Assembly (NCBI GenBank): GCA_964576765.1
Contig: CAZNWH010000013.1
Span: 1 to 31,702, forward strand
Length of the DNA stretch: 31,702 nucleotides
Source: Hellea sp964576765
Lineage (GTDB): Bacteria > Pseudomonadota > Alphaproteobacteria > Caulobacterales > Maricaulaceae
Direction: 5' to 3'
The notes beneath the pieces are model-generated. The model did no database searches, was not told where the DNA came from, and saw only the letters and a program-made list of their open reading frames with translations. Shown here piece after piece: positions 23,747-31,351 of the stretch (within the stretch, counting starts at the first letter, position 1; each line of letters starts with the position of its first letter). A program made the translations under genes and the position numbers.

Positions 23747-24529
23747 GTGCACTGTATAAGCTTTTCGGTGTTAAATTTGACGACTAAAGCCATACATATA
23801 GGAACTGAGCTTCGTGATGCGCGCCTCGCGAAGGGGTTGAGCTATGCCGATATTTTTGCCAAAACTAAAATCCGTCCCGAATTTTTAAGCGCTATAGAAA
23901 CTTTATCTAAAGATGATTTACCGAGCGTAGGGTATGTTCTGGGTTATGTCCGTAGCTACGCAGAATTTCTTGGCTTAGATGGTCGTTTGGCGGTTTCGCG
24001 CTATAAAATCGATAGTGAAATCCCCGATAATCTAGGTTTGCGTAATCGTCCGCATTTTGTTCCAACCCGTAATATCAAATTGCCACGCGGGTTTGTGCCG
24101 GCCATGACCGTTTTGGCTGTGGCGGGGATGTTGGTTTTTTGGTACGGTACTCAAACCGAACTTCAGGCTTCTGTCACTCAGACGCCGGATCTATCAATTC
24201 TCGAAGAACCGCAAGCAGCGATGACCAACCCTGATTTATTAACCGTGCGAGCGTTAGCGCCGAGCTGGATACAGATTAAAAACAAAGCTGGCCGGGTCTT
24301 GGTGTCCCGTATCTTTGTCACGGGCGAGACATGGCAAACATCGCGCGGTTCGGGAGCAACGCTATCGGCGCGTGACGGCGGCGCCGTACGGCTTTACATA
24401 GGCAAGACCAATGCAGGCGAGCTCGGGGAGCGAGGCGTTGCCGTGAGAGACCTGCCTTTGAATAATCCTTTCCCACCTGAAGCAAGCTTAACTGAGACCG
24501 AGCAGACTGACATAGTCCTTCAACCGTAA
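23747..24529 (+). CDS. RodZ-like HTH membrane protein
   Basis: A 260-residue protein with an N-terminal RodZ-type helix-turn-helix (about 17-80: IGTELRDARLAKGLSYADI, VGYVLGYVRSYAEFLGLD), one transmembrane helix (about 116-133) and a C-terminal domain of the DUF4115 type (about 168-245; SWIQIKNKAGRVLVSRIF). RodZ links MreB to the membrane and affects cell shape. The start is uncertain: the GTG at 23747 is used, with a GTG at 23768 also in frame; neither has a good ribosome site. It precedes ispG by 71 nt, the usual alphaproteobacterial position. Confidence 0.85.
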   Translation: MHCISFSVLNLTTKAIHIGTELRDARLAKGLSYADIFAKTKIRPEFLSAIETLSKDDLPSVGYVLGYVRSYAEFLGLDGRLAVSRYKIDSEIPDNLGLRNRPHFVPTRNIKLPRGFVPAMTVLAVAGMLVFWYGTQTELQASVTQTPDLSILEEPQAAMTNPDLLTVRALAPSWIQIKNKAGRVLVSRIFVTGETWQTSRGSGATLSARDGGAVRLYIGKTNAGELGERGVAVRDLPLNNPFPPEASLTETEQTDIVLQP

Positions 24530-24600
24530 AGCTACTTGCCGCGCGCATTTACCCTGATTTTCGTCTTTTATCTGACACAGTCCCAAGGTAGAGAGGGCAC

Positions 24601-25746
24601 ATGAGTGCTGATCACAAAGACATAAATTCCATTCGGCCATGGCGGAGCATAGAGCGCCGTAAATCCCGTCAGATCATGGTTGGCAAAGTCGCCGTCGGCG
24701 GTGATGCGCCGATAGCCGTGCAGTCCATGACAAACACGATCACTCATGACGTCGCAGCGAGCGTCAAACAAATCCGTGGCCTAGAAGAGGCGGGCGCAGA
24801 TATCGTTCGCGTCTCTTGCCCCGATCCTGAAAGTTCTCTGGCGCTTAAAGACATCGTGAAAGAGATTTCCGTTCCCCTCGTGGCAGACATTCATTTTCAT
24901 TATAAACGCGGCATCGAAGCCGCCGAAAACGGCGCAGCGTGTCTTAGGATTAATCCTGGCAATATAGGCGGACAGCACCGGGTCAAAGAAGTCGTAGCCG
25001 CCGCGCGTGATCATGGCTGCTCCATTCGTATTGGCGTTAATGGCGGTAGTCTAGAAAAAGAGCTGCTGGAAAAATATGGCGAACCTTGCCCTGAAGCCAT
25101 GGTTGAAAGTGCGCTCATGCATGCCCGCATGCTTGAGGACGAAAATTTCCGTGATTATAAAATATCCGTCAAAGCCAGCGACGTCTTCCTGACTGTAGCG
25201 GCTTATCACCAACTTGCCGATGCCACAGACGCCCCGCTCCATCTGGGTGTGACAGAAGCGGGCGGAACGCGCATTGGCACGGTTAAATCCTCCATCGGTA
25301 TGGGTAATCTTTTATGGGCCGGTATAGGCGATACCATACGGGTGAGCTTATCCGCCGAGCCTGTCGAAGAAATAAAGGTCGGCTTTGATATGCTCAAATC
25401 GCTGGGCCTTAGAACGCGCGGCGTGAATATTATCTCGTGCCCGTCCTGCGCGCGGCAAGGCTTTGATGTGATTAAAACGGTGCAGATATTAGAAGAAAAG
25501 CTCGCCCATATCAGCGAACCGATTTCGCTCTCTATTATTGGCTGCGTTGTCAACGGCCCCGGCGAAGCGATGTATACTGATCTTGGCTTTACGGGCGGGT
25601 CGGCGGGTTATGGTATGATGTATGCTGCTGGTAAGAAAACAGGTAAGACCGATAATGATGACATGGTCGCTGATATAGTTGCTAAGGTCGAAGAGCGAGC
25701 GGCGCTGTTAAAAGGTCACAGAGAGGCCTTAGATGCAGCGGAATGA
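24601..25746 (+). CDS. ispG: (E)-4-hydroxy-3-methylbut-2-enyl-diphosphate synthase (IspG/GcpE)
   Basis: IspG reduces methylerythritol cyclodiphosphate to HMBPP in the MEP isoprenoid pathway using a 4Fe-4S cluster and flavodoxin or ferredoxin. The 381-residue protein has cluster ligands C280, C283 (SCPSCARQG), C315 and E322 (GCVVNGPGEA). The TIM-barrel half has VADIHFHY and NPGNIG. A GAGAGGGC site precedes the ATG. Its GC-rich codon choice differs slightly from the middle of the window. The stop adjoins the convergent DedA gene without a gap. Confidence 0.97.
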   Translation: MSADHKDINSIRPWRSIERRKSRQIMVGKVAVGGDAPIAVQSMTNTITHDVAASVKQIRGLEEAGADIVRVSCPDPESSLALKDIVKEISVPLVADIHFHYKRGIEAAENGAACLRINPGNIGGQHRVKEVVAAARDHGCSIRIGVNGGSLEKELLEKYGEPCPEAMVESALMHARMLEDENFRDYKISVKASDVFLTVAAYHQLADATDAPLHLGVTEAGGTRIGTVKSSIGMGNLLWAGIGDTIRVSLSAEPVEEIKVGFDMLKSLGLRTRGVNIISCPSCARQGFDVIKTVQILEEKLAHISEPISLSIIGCVVNGPGEAMYTDLGFTGGSAGYGMMYAAGKKTGKTDNDDMVADIVAKVEERAALLKGHREALDAAE

Positions 25747-26301
25747 TTAATGTTCAAGACCTGGCTTTTTAGTCAATCGCTTTATGATCATATATAAAAT
25801 GAGACCCGATATCGCCGCTATGGGCAGGTAGGTTTTAAGTTTTTCGCCGGCTATTTCGCCTAAGGCAAAGAAAATACCATAGATTAGACCAATATAGAAA
25901 ATAGCGGTCAGGCATATCGAGGCTGCAAATTTTGCAAAGGAGAGTTTAAAAAAGCCTGCGGCTATATAGAGCGGAATTCGCGCGCCGGGTAAAAAACGAG
26001 AGATGAAAATTGTTTTTAACATATTATCTGCAAGTTTAGCTCGGGCTTTGTGAACGGCGGGTTTGTCAGAATGTTTTCGCGCCCAAGCTTGTGTAATCGC
26101 CGCTCTTCCAAGCCAATATTTCCACAAATCACTGAATATTAAGCCAACCGAAATCGATGTAAATAATCCCAAAGGATGGCCCATTTTGCTTATGATGGCC
26201 GTTACTGCGCCTATAACAGCTATATCTTCTTGCACAAATGGTGCGATGAAGGTGCAGATATAGATAAACCATGCATTTGCATGCAAAAAATCTTCCATCA
26301 T
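25747..26301 (-). CDS. DedA/SNARE-associated family membrane protein
   Basis: A 184-residue integral membrane protein of the DedA family, whose members are linked to membrane potential, lipid flipping and division. It has the family core FISRFLPGARIPLYIAAGFF at about 115-134, preceded by an acidic re-entrant-loop region QEDIAVIGAV at about 24-33, and several hydrophobic helices. It is the last gene of a three-gene membrane operon, 10 nt after the six-helix gene. The start ATGATG is used; the second ATG is equally possible. Which DedA subgroup it belongs to is unknown. Confidence 0.88.
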   Translation of the reverse strand: MMEDFLHANAWFIYICTFIAPFVQEDIAVIGAVTAIISKMGHPLGLFTSISVGLIFSDLWKYWLGRAAITQAWARKHSDKPAVHKARAKLADNMLKTIFISRFLPGARIPLYIAAGFFKLSFAKFAASICLTAIFYIGLIYGIFFALGEIAGEKLKTYLPIAAISGLILYMIIKRLTKKPGLEH

Positions 26302-26311
26302 TTATCCAATC

Positions 26312-27019
26312 TTATGCAGCGGCCTTATAAGCTTTAAACGCGAAGAGAGTAGAAAGGGTAAAGAAAATAAAATGGGCAACGTTTAAGGCTTCGGGCACAA
26401 AATATTTTCCAATAGCAGGCATAAAGAGCAGCGTTGAAAACACCAATAAAATCAAAACAAACGGTGTAAAGATCGCGAGCCATTTTGGATAAAAGGTTTC
26501 GTATTTGAAAATAGCGAAGGCTAAAATTGCGGACATAATCATAACCTGAAAACGAATGACTTGAAGCAAAGGCAAGCTCATCTCATCCACTTTCGTCTGA
26601 ATAACCGAGACTGCCGCAGCGGCCTCACCTGTATGCGCGGCAATGGATTGGACTAACAGGCCTTGATAAGCATTAGAGATCAGCCATCCGAAACCGGCCA
26701 TAAATCCAAAAACCGCCAGAGACATAATCGTCCAGCCTAACCGTGTTTTGTGCAGCTTTAGCATTCCAACTATGTGCCAATAACCGATAATGTAAAAGGG
26801 CGCGCCAAGCACGCTCAAATAATAGCCGCGTTTTAACTCGGCTTCACTGGGGTGCAAAAAATTAGCATAATTATTGGCAGCCCCGTGATTAAGCTCAGGC
26901 GCATAGAGGAGGAAATACTCGCCTATGCCTGTGAGCAAGGCCGCAAACATCCCCAATAAGCCTGTTATAAATAGCCATTTGGGGGTGACTTTAACAATAA
27001 GGGATTGAGAGGTGGTCAC
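26312..27019 (-). CDS. Six-helix membrane protein (DUF6796-like)
   Basis: A 235-residue integral membrane protein with about six hydrophobic helices (approximately 15-37, 65-87, 93-117, 149-171, 180-203, 213-232). It opens with a FITGLLGMFAALLTGIGEYFLL segment and has a GAPFYIIGYWHIVGML core. These features recall the uncharacterised DUF6796 family; the match is from memory and not verified. It starts at a GTG that shares one base with the stop of the upstream FG-GAP gene (TAGTG), so translation depends on that gene. No enzyme motif was seen. Function unknown. Confidence 0.8.
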   Translation of the reverse strand: MTTSQSLIVKVTPKWLFITGLLGMFAALLTGIGEYFLLYAPELNHGAANNYANFLHPSEAELKRGYYLSVLGAPFYIIGYWHIVGMLKLHKTRLGWTIMSLAVFGFMAGFGWLISNAYQGLLVQSIAAHTGEAAAAVSVIQTKVDEMSLPLLQVIRFQVMIMSAILAFAIFKYETFYPKWLAIFTPFVLILLVFSTLLFMPAIGKYFVPEALNVAHFIFFTLSTLFAFKAYKAAA

Positions 27020-29289
27020 TATTCTTCATTCTCTAAAACGAGGACCGGTTCTACAACAGGTTGAGGACGGTCGACTTTGACAATCTTATTTATCCCAGGA
27101 TTTGGGAGCGTTTGGATTGGCCCTGTCAAATATTGAATATCAATCGAGCTAACTGTTTCAGTTTGCCCAAGACCAAAATAAAGCATATGCGAGCTATCTG
27201 AACACAGGCCTTCACTTGTAATGAAGTGTTTCGTCAGAGTTTTGCCTGAGGCGAGTTTTGCCGTAGCCACCGCGCCCAAAGACTTAGCTGTATTAGGCAG
27301 TTCAAGTTTGAGCCAATTATTACCATGACCATTATTCATCTGGACTTTGGATTGGCCTTGTAAATTTGCCCGCACCATATCCAGCGCGCCATCATTATTA
27401 AAATCAGTAGCCAGCGCGGCGATTTCAAAGGCTTTATTGACAGTATTAGTTTCTTTTTCCTTATCGGCAAATTTTCCGTTTTCCGCTTGGAATAATGTCC
27501 GACCGGGAAGGTAGATCAGGTGATTATAAGGCAGCTGCACATAATTTTCCGAGATGATCAAATCTTGTAAGGTGTCAGCATTAAAGTCTTCAAAGAGCAT
27601 ACCCCATGAGAACTCATAATCTCTCAGATTGGTTTCCTCGGCTGTATCCGTGAATTTGAAATTCCCTTCATTTTTAAAGACGATGATATCGGGATTGTAA
27701 ATCTGGTCTTTGGAGAGGTCGCCGCGAACAATCCGGTTCATCAAGGGCCCCATATTGCCAACATTTGAGAAGGCGAGATCAACGAGGCCATCATTATTAT
27801 AATCCCCGATAGCATTACCCATAGGATAGCCATATTGGCGTTTGGACAGATCATCAGAATTATTGGGGTTTTCGACGCTCGTGAATTTAACGGTTCCCGC
27901 AGCGGTTCCATCTGCGTTAAACGGTGTATCATTTCTCCATGTGCGGACTTGGCCCGTATCGTGTGAAACAACGAGGTCCATATCACGGTCGCCATCAAGA
28001 TCGACGAAATTACCTTGGAAAGTATTATGGATATAGGTCATGCCAGAAGACTCTGTGATATCCGTAAACGTATTATCGCCATTATTAAGGAAGATCAGGC
28101 TGCTTGCGCCATAACTATGATCATTAAAGCCAGTTTGGCCCACGACATAGCGGTTCTTGATATAAGCTGCGACATACATATCGACAAAGCCGTCATTATT
28201 AACATCGCCTAGAGCGACAGAGAGCGGCGCTGAAATTTCATTAAAGGGGAGGTGTAAGCGCTTTTCTTTAAATTTTCCATTCGTATTATAAGAAATGAAG
28301 ACATCATTTTCGCGCGCGATAACAAGGTCATCCCAGCCATTTTCGTCAACATCGAGTACAGCAACGCCAAAGGTCTCAGGGTTTTTCGCCGCGCCAATAT
28401 TGGTCTCTTGGGAAATATCTTTAAAACTACCATCGGCTTGATAAGCATACATCACATCCGGTTGTTGGATGCCCCCGCCCAGATAAATTTCATCGACTCC
28501 GTCATTGTCAATATCAATGACGGCAGAGGCGAAAAACGGTAGGCTCTTTTCAATCGTGTACTCATGGGTAAAGGGCAGGATGGTTTCTTCAAAGGTTGGA
28601 ACTGAGGCGATATCCTGATCTGGATAACGGTCTGTATTAGCTTGGTGAAAGAAGAAGCCTAAAAACCAAACAAGTCCTGCGATAACAACAACAGGGATAA
28701 GTTCAACCCAGAACAACCAATGTTTCCAGGAGCGTGGTTTGAGGGATCTTGTAAAGCGTCCAAAGCGCGTGTTATGCTCACTCGTTTCATGCTGGCGGTT
28801 CACCAAGAATAAAATAATACCGGCAAAGAAAACAGTTACTGCCGAAAAGAACAAAGCCCCATTATCATTATTGACATTAATGCCGAGTTTGGAAAATAGG
28901 TGGAAGAAAATTGCCCCGCCCATAAGCGCGCTGGCGGCCAATCCCCCCCAGGCATGTAAGCTCTGTCGATTAACGCGACTTGGCTCATCTGATTTACTTA
29001 CCTTGCCCTTAAGCCAGACGAAGGCCGGAATAAGCAATATGATAGATGTGATGAGTTCGAGTGAGCCAATAACATAGGCCCCTATCGCACTAAATGTTCC
29101 GCCTATAGCCGAGCCTAAAAATCCTGACATCCATTTCCCGATCGTGCCAAAAATATGCTGGGTTTCAGGCGCGCCGCTAAATTTAAAGGGAATGGAGGGC
29201 AAAAACACCGCTACAATAATAACAACTAATATCCAACTAAGGATCATCCGAGTTTTAGAAGCCGTTAGCTTGTCTACTGAATTGGTCAT
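27019..29289 (-). CDS. DoxX-like membrane module fused to FG-GAP propeller and ASPIC/UnbV domain
   Basis: This 756-residue protein has an unusual domain order. Residues 1-215 hold about five membrane helices; the first four look like a DoxX-like module (LPSIPFKF, GSLELITSIILLIPAF, HAWGGLAASALMGGAIFFH) and the last (191-215) leads out of the membrane. Then come seven FG-GAP/VCBS repeats with calcium-type DxDxDG motifs starting at D259, D313, D362, D430, D496, D568 and D629, enough for one closed seven-bladed propeller. The C-terminal ASPIC/UnbV domain (about 658-740) has NNWLKLELPNT, LYFGLGQ and GPIQTLPNPGINKIVKV. The propeller should face the periplasm. It is the first gene of an operon with the six-helix and DedA genes. 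Function unknown. Confidence 0.85.
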   Translation of the reverse strand: MTNSVDKLTASKTRMILSWILVVIIVAVFLPSIPFKFSGAPETQHIFGTIGKWMSGFLGSAIGGTFSAIGAYVIGSLELITSIILLIPAFVWLKGKVSKSDEPSRVNRQSLHAWGGLAASALMGGAIFFHLFSKLGINVNNDNGALFFSAVTVFFAGIILFLVNRQHETSEHNTRFGRFTRSLKPRSWKHWLFWVELIPVVVIAGLVWFLGFFFHQANTDRYPDQDIASVPTFEETILPFTHEYTIEKSLPFFASAVIDIDNDGVDEIYLGGGIQQPDVMYAYQADGSFKDISQETNIGAAKNPETFGVAVLDVDENGWDDLVIARENDVFISYNTNGKFKEKRLHLPFNEISAPLSVALGDVNNDGFVDMYVAAYIKNRYVVGQTGFNDHSYGASSLIFLNNGDNTFTDITESSGMTYIHNTFQGNFVDLDGDRDMDLVVSHDTGQVRTWRNDTPFNADGTAAGTVKFTSVENPNNSDDLSKRQYGYPMGNAIGDYNNDGLVDLAFSNVGNMGPLMNRIVRGDLSKDQIYNPDIIVFKNEGNFKFTDTAEETNLRDYEFSWGMLFEDFNADTLQDLIISENYVQLPYNHLIYLPGRTLFQAENGKFADKEKETNTVNKAFEIAALATDFNNDGALDMVRANLQGQSKVQMNNGHGNNWLKLELPNTAKSLGAVATAKLASGKTLTKHFITSEGLCSDSSHMLYFGLGQTETVSSIDIQYLTGPIQTLPNPGINKIVKVDRPQPVVEPVLVLENEE

Positions 29290-29430
29290 TTTATGTCTCT
29301 TTGGTATTTAATTATCTAACTAATTTCATAGGCCCTAAATAAGCCACACTCCATATGTTTAAAGATTAATTTCTACAAGCTTTAACTTATCACGATTTTC
29401 TAACGGCGAATGGCATAGCCGTGAGTAAAT

Positions 29431-29485
29431 GTAAGGGCTTTACAGCATTTGACAAACGTATTGTCTCTGGCGAACATGATTTATG
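29431..29485. repeat. 55-bp exact duplicate, left of the gap
   Basis: Identical to 29586-29640 over 55 bases, beginning gtaagggctt and ending catgatttatg. The two copies directly flank the N run, the classic sign of two contigs that share an assembly-graph overlap but were joined with Ns. It is probably one locus, not a biological repeat. Confidence 0.9.
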
Positions 29486-29585
29486 NNNNNNNNNNNNNNN
29501 NNNNNNNNNNNNNNNNNNNNNNNNNNNNNNNNNNNNNNNNNNNNNNNNNNNNNNNNNNNNNNNNNNNNNNNNNNNNNNNNNNNNN
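29486..29585. other. Scaffold gap (100 Ns)
   Basis: Exactly 100 unknown bases, the conventional placeholder for a gap of unknown size. Frames that read across it are not meaningful. Confidence 0.99.
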
Positions 29586-29640
29586 GTAAGGGCTTTACAG
29601 CATTTGACAAACGTATTGTCTCTGGCGAACATGATTTATG
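29586..29640. repeat. 55-bp exact duplicate, right of the gap
   Basis: Second copy of the 55-mer at 29431-29485. Its last bases include the ATG (29638) of the flavoenzyme gene, so the duplicate also contains that gene's start region. Confidence 0.9.
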
Positions 29641-30792
29641 GCTCTTAAATCTTATAATCCTCACCTCGTTATCACCGCCGCGCAGGCTCTCGCAGCTGAG
29701 CTTTCTGCGAGAGCGAAGGAAATGGAAACAACGCGGCGCTTGCCTGCTGATCTGGCAGCCACCATGGCCAAGGCGGGCGTGTTTCGCGCGATAACCCCTG
29801 AAAGTCTTGGCGGGATGGAAGCCCCGCCAGAGATTTTTATGGAGATGCTTGAAACACTGGCCAAGGCCAATGCTAGCGCCTCTTGGTGCACCATGATTGC
29901 CTGTACTAGCACGCTCCCTGCGGCGTCACTCTCACCTGATGTCGCGCGTGAGATTTACAGCGCGCCTGATGTAATTGTCGCCGGTATTTTCGCGCCGATG
30001 GGTCGGGCCATAATAGACGGTGATGATTACATTTTAACGGGGCGCTGGCCTTGGGGGTCGGGCAGCGCCAATAGCCACTGGATTGGGCTGGGCGCGATGA
30101 TTGAAGACCCGGAAAAAAATAAAGCAGAGCCGCGCATGTTGATGGTTCCCACTCAGGATACAAAACTGCTTGATACGTGGCACGTTGCGGGTTTGCGCGG
30201 GACAGGTTCTGGCGATATTACCGTGAAAAACCTACGCGTGCCCAAAACCTATAGTGTGGCCAGTACGTTTAATGAACTTGTAGAGACAGGACCGCTTTAT
30301 ACTTTTCCGCCCTTTGGCTTGCTGGGTATTGGTGTGGCCTCAGTCGCGCTTGGCAATGCTGAGGGCGCATTAGAAGAGTTTCACGCGCTCGCATCTGCCA
30401 AGAAAAATCAAGGCTCATCGCGCACACTTTCCGAACGGCAAAATATCCAGTCGCGCTACGCCGAAAACCTCGCCGCGCTCAAAGCCGCACGCGCTTACCT
30501 CTGCAAAGAATTAGACCTCACATGGAGGCAAGCCCAATCCGAAGGCGCGCAATCTGTCGAGCGGCGCGCGGCTTTGCGCCTGGCCTGTACCCATATGACG
30601 CGAACCGCTGCGGATGTCTGCCGCGCCGTTTACGATATGGGCGGCGGGGCTGTGGTGTTCGAGGACAATCCTATCCAGCGCCGTTTCAGAGATGCTCACG
30701 CCATTACCCAGCACATCGTCACGGCTCCCGCGAGTTATGAATTATTTGGCCGCGTTCTCTTTGGTCAGCCCACCCAAACGAGTATGATTTAA
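29638..30792 (+). CDS. Acyl-CoA dehydrogenase-fold flavoenzyme (group D monooxygenase-like)
   Basis: A 384-residue protein with the acyl-CoA dehydrogenase fold. Markers are GVFRAITPESLGGMEAPPE near the N-terminus, ANASASWCTM (about 80-89), YILTGRWPWGSGSANSHW (about 130-147), a HVAGLRGTGSGDITVKNLRVP stretch (about 182-202) and a helical C-terminal domain (DAHAITQHIV). The SASW and GRWPWGSG patterns are closer to flavin-dependent monooxygenases such as HsaA and related aromatic hydroxylases than to true acyl-CoA dehydrogenases; the catalytic Glu of the latter was not identified. It is 1 nt from the AhpD-like gene and surely co-transcribed. A flavin reductase partner is not in the window. The substrate is unknown. 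Confidence 0.82.
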   Translation: MALKSYNPHLVITAAQALAAELSARAKEMETTRRLPADLAATMAKAGVFRAITPESLGGMEAPPEIFMEMLETLAKANASASWCTMIACTSTLPAASLSPDVAREIYSAPDVIVAGIFAPMGRAIIDGDDYILTGRWPWGSGSANSHWIGLGAMIEDPEKNKAEPRMLMVPTQDTKLLDTWHVAGLRGTGSGDITVKNLRVPKTYSVASTFNELVETGPLYTFPPFGLLGIGVASVALGNAEGALEEFHALASAKKNQGSSRTLSERQNIQSRYAENLAALKAARAYLCKELDLTWRQAQSEGAQSVERRAALRLACTHMTRTAADVCRAVYDMGGGAVVFEDNPIQRRFRDAHAITQHIVTAPASYELFGRVLFGQPTQTSMI

Positions 30793-30793
30793 T

Positions 30794-31351
30794 ATGTCTA
30801 TTTTCCCTCTCATAGATAAAGCTGATCTCCCGGAAAGCCTTATCCCGGCTTGGGAGCGCAGCGTCGAGCGCCGCGGCGAAGCCAAGATCGTGGGCGGCTT
30901 TGCTCACGCGCCGGAGCTTTGGCATTGGTATGTGGATCGCTTTTATGGCGAAATGTTTTACGCAGGCGATGTTCCTACCCGATATAAAGAGTTGGGGCGG
31001 TTGCGCCTGTCCCAGATTCATGGCTGCGCCTCGTGTAATCGGGGCAACCGCTTGGACGCCAAGGATAACGGCCTGTCCGATGATCAGATCAGACATATTG
31101 CCAATGCAGATCACCCCTGTTTTGACCCCGCCGATAAAGCGGTTTTAGCGCTGGCTGATTTGCTCTCCCTAAAAGGAATGTCAGGCCGCGTGCCGCAGCG
31201 TCTGGACACAGCAACATATGCCGCGCTTTCGGCCTATTTTAGCGATGGCCAGATCTTGGAATTATCGCTCGCATTGTCTATGCTAGCGGGGATAGCCAAT
31301 TTTCTTTTCGCCTTTGATTTGGTGGAAAAGGAAGATTATTGCGAATTTTAG
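30794..31351 (+). CDS. Carboxymuconolactone decarboxylase/AhpD-like protein
   Basis: A 185-residue protein of the CMD/AhpD-like superfamily. The conserved redox segment is RLRLSQIHGCASCNRGNR (about 74-91), giving a CxxC with C82 and C85. Members act as peroxidase-reductase partners or unknown redox proteins; the true decarboxylases lack this CxxC. The two cysteines make an AhpD-type thiol activity plausible. It starts 1 nt after the flavoenzyme stop, so the two form an operon, perhaps an oxidative catabolic or detoxifying pair. The last residues DYCEF hold another Cys. Confidence 0.85.
   Translation: MSIFPLIDKADLPESLIPAWERSVERRGEAKIVGGFAHAPELWHWYVDRFYGEMFYAGDVPTRYKELGRLRLSQIHGCASCNRGNRLDAKDNGLSDDQIRHIANADHPCFDPADKAVLALADLLSLKGMSGRVPQRLDTATYAALSAYFSDGQILELSLALSMLAGIANFLFAFDLVEKEDYCEF

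Larger units (their letters stand above)
29290..29637. other. Divergent intergenic region with assembly gap
   Basis: This 348-base stretch holds no credible gene. It must contain the divergent promoters for the FG-GAP operon (minus) and the flavoenzyme pair (plus), but no clear -35/-10 pair is visible. It includes a 100-N gap flanked by identical sequence, so its true length is probably shorter (about 193 bases if the join is collapsed). Confidence 0.7.

Noticed and set aside
29390..29794. Frames running through the N gap
   Set aside because: They depend on unknown bases and on an assembly duplicate; the only credible gene here starts at 29638.
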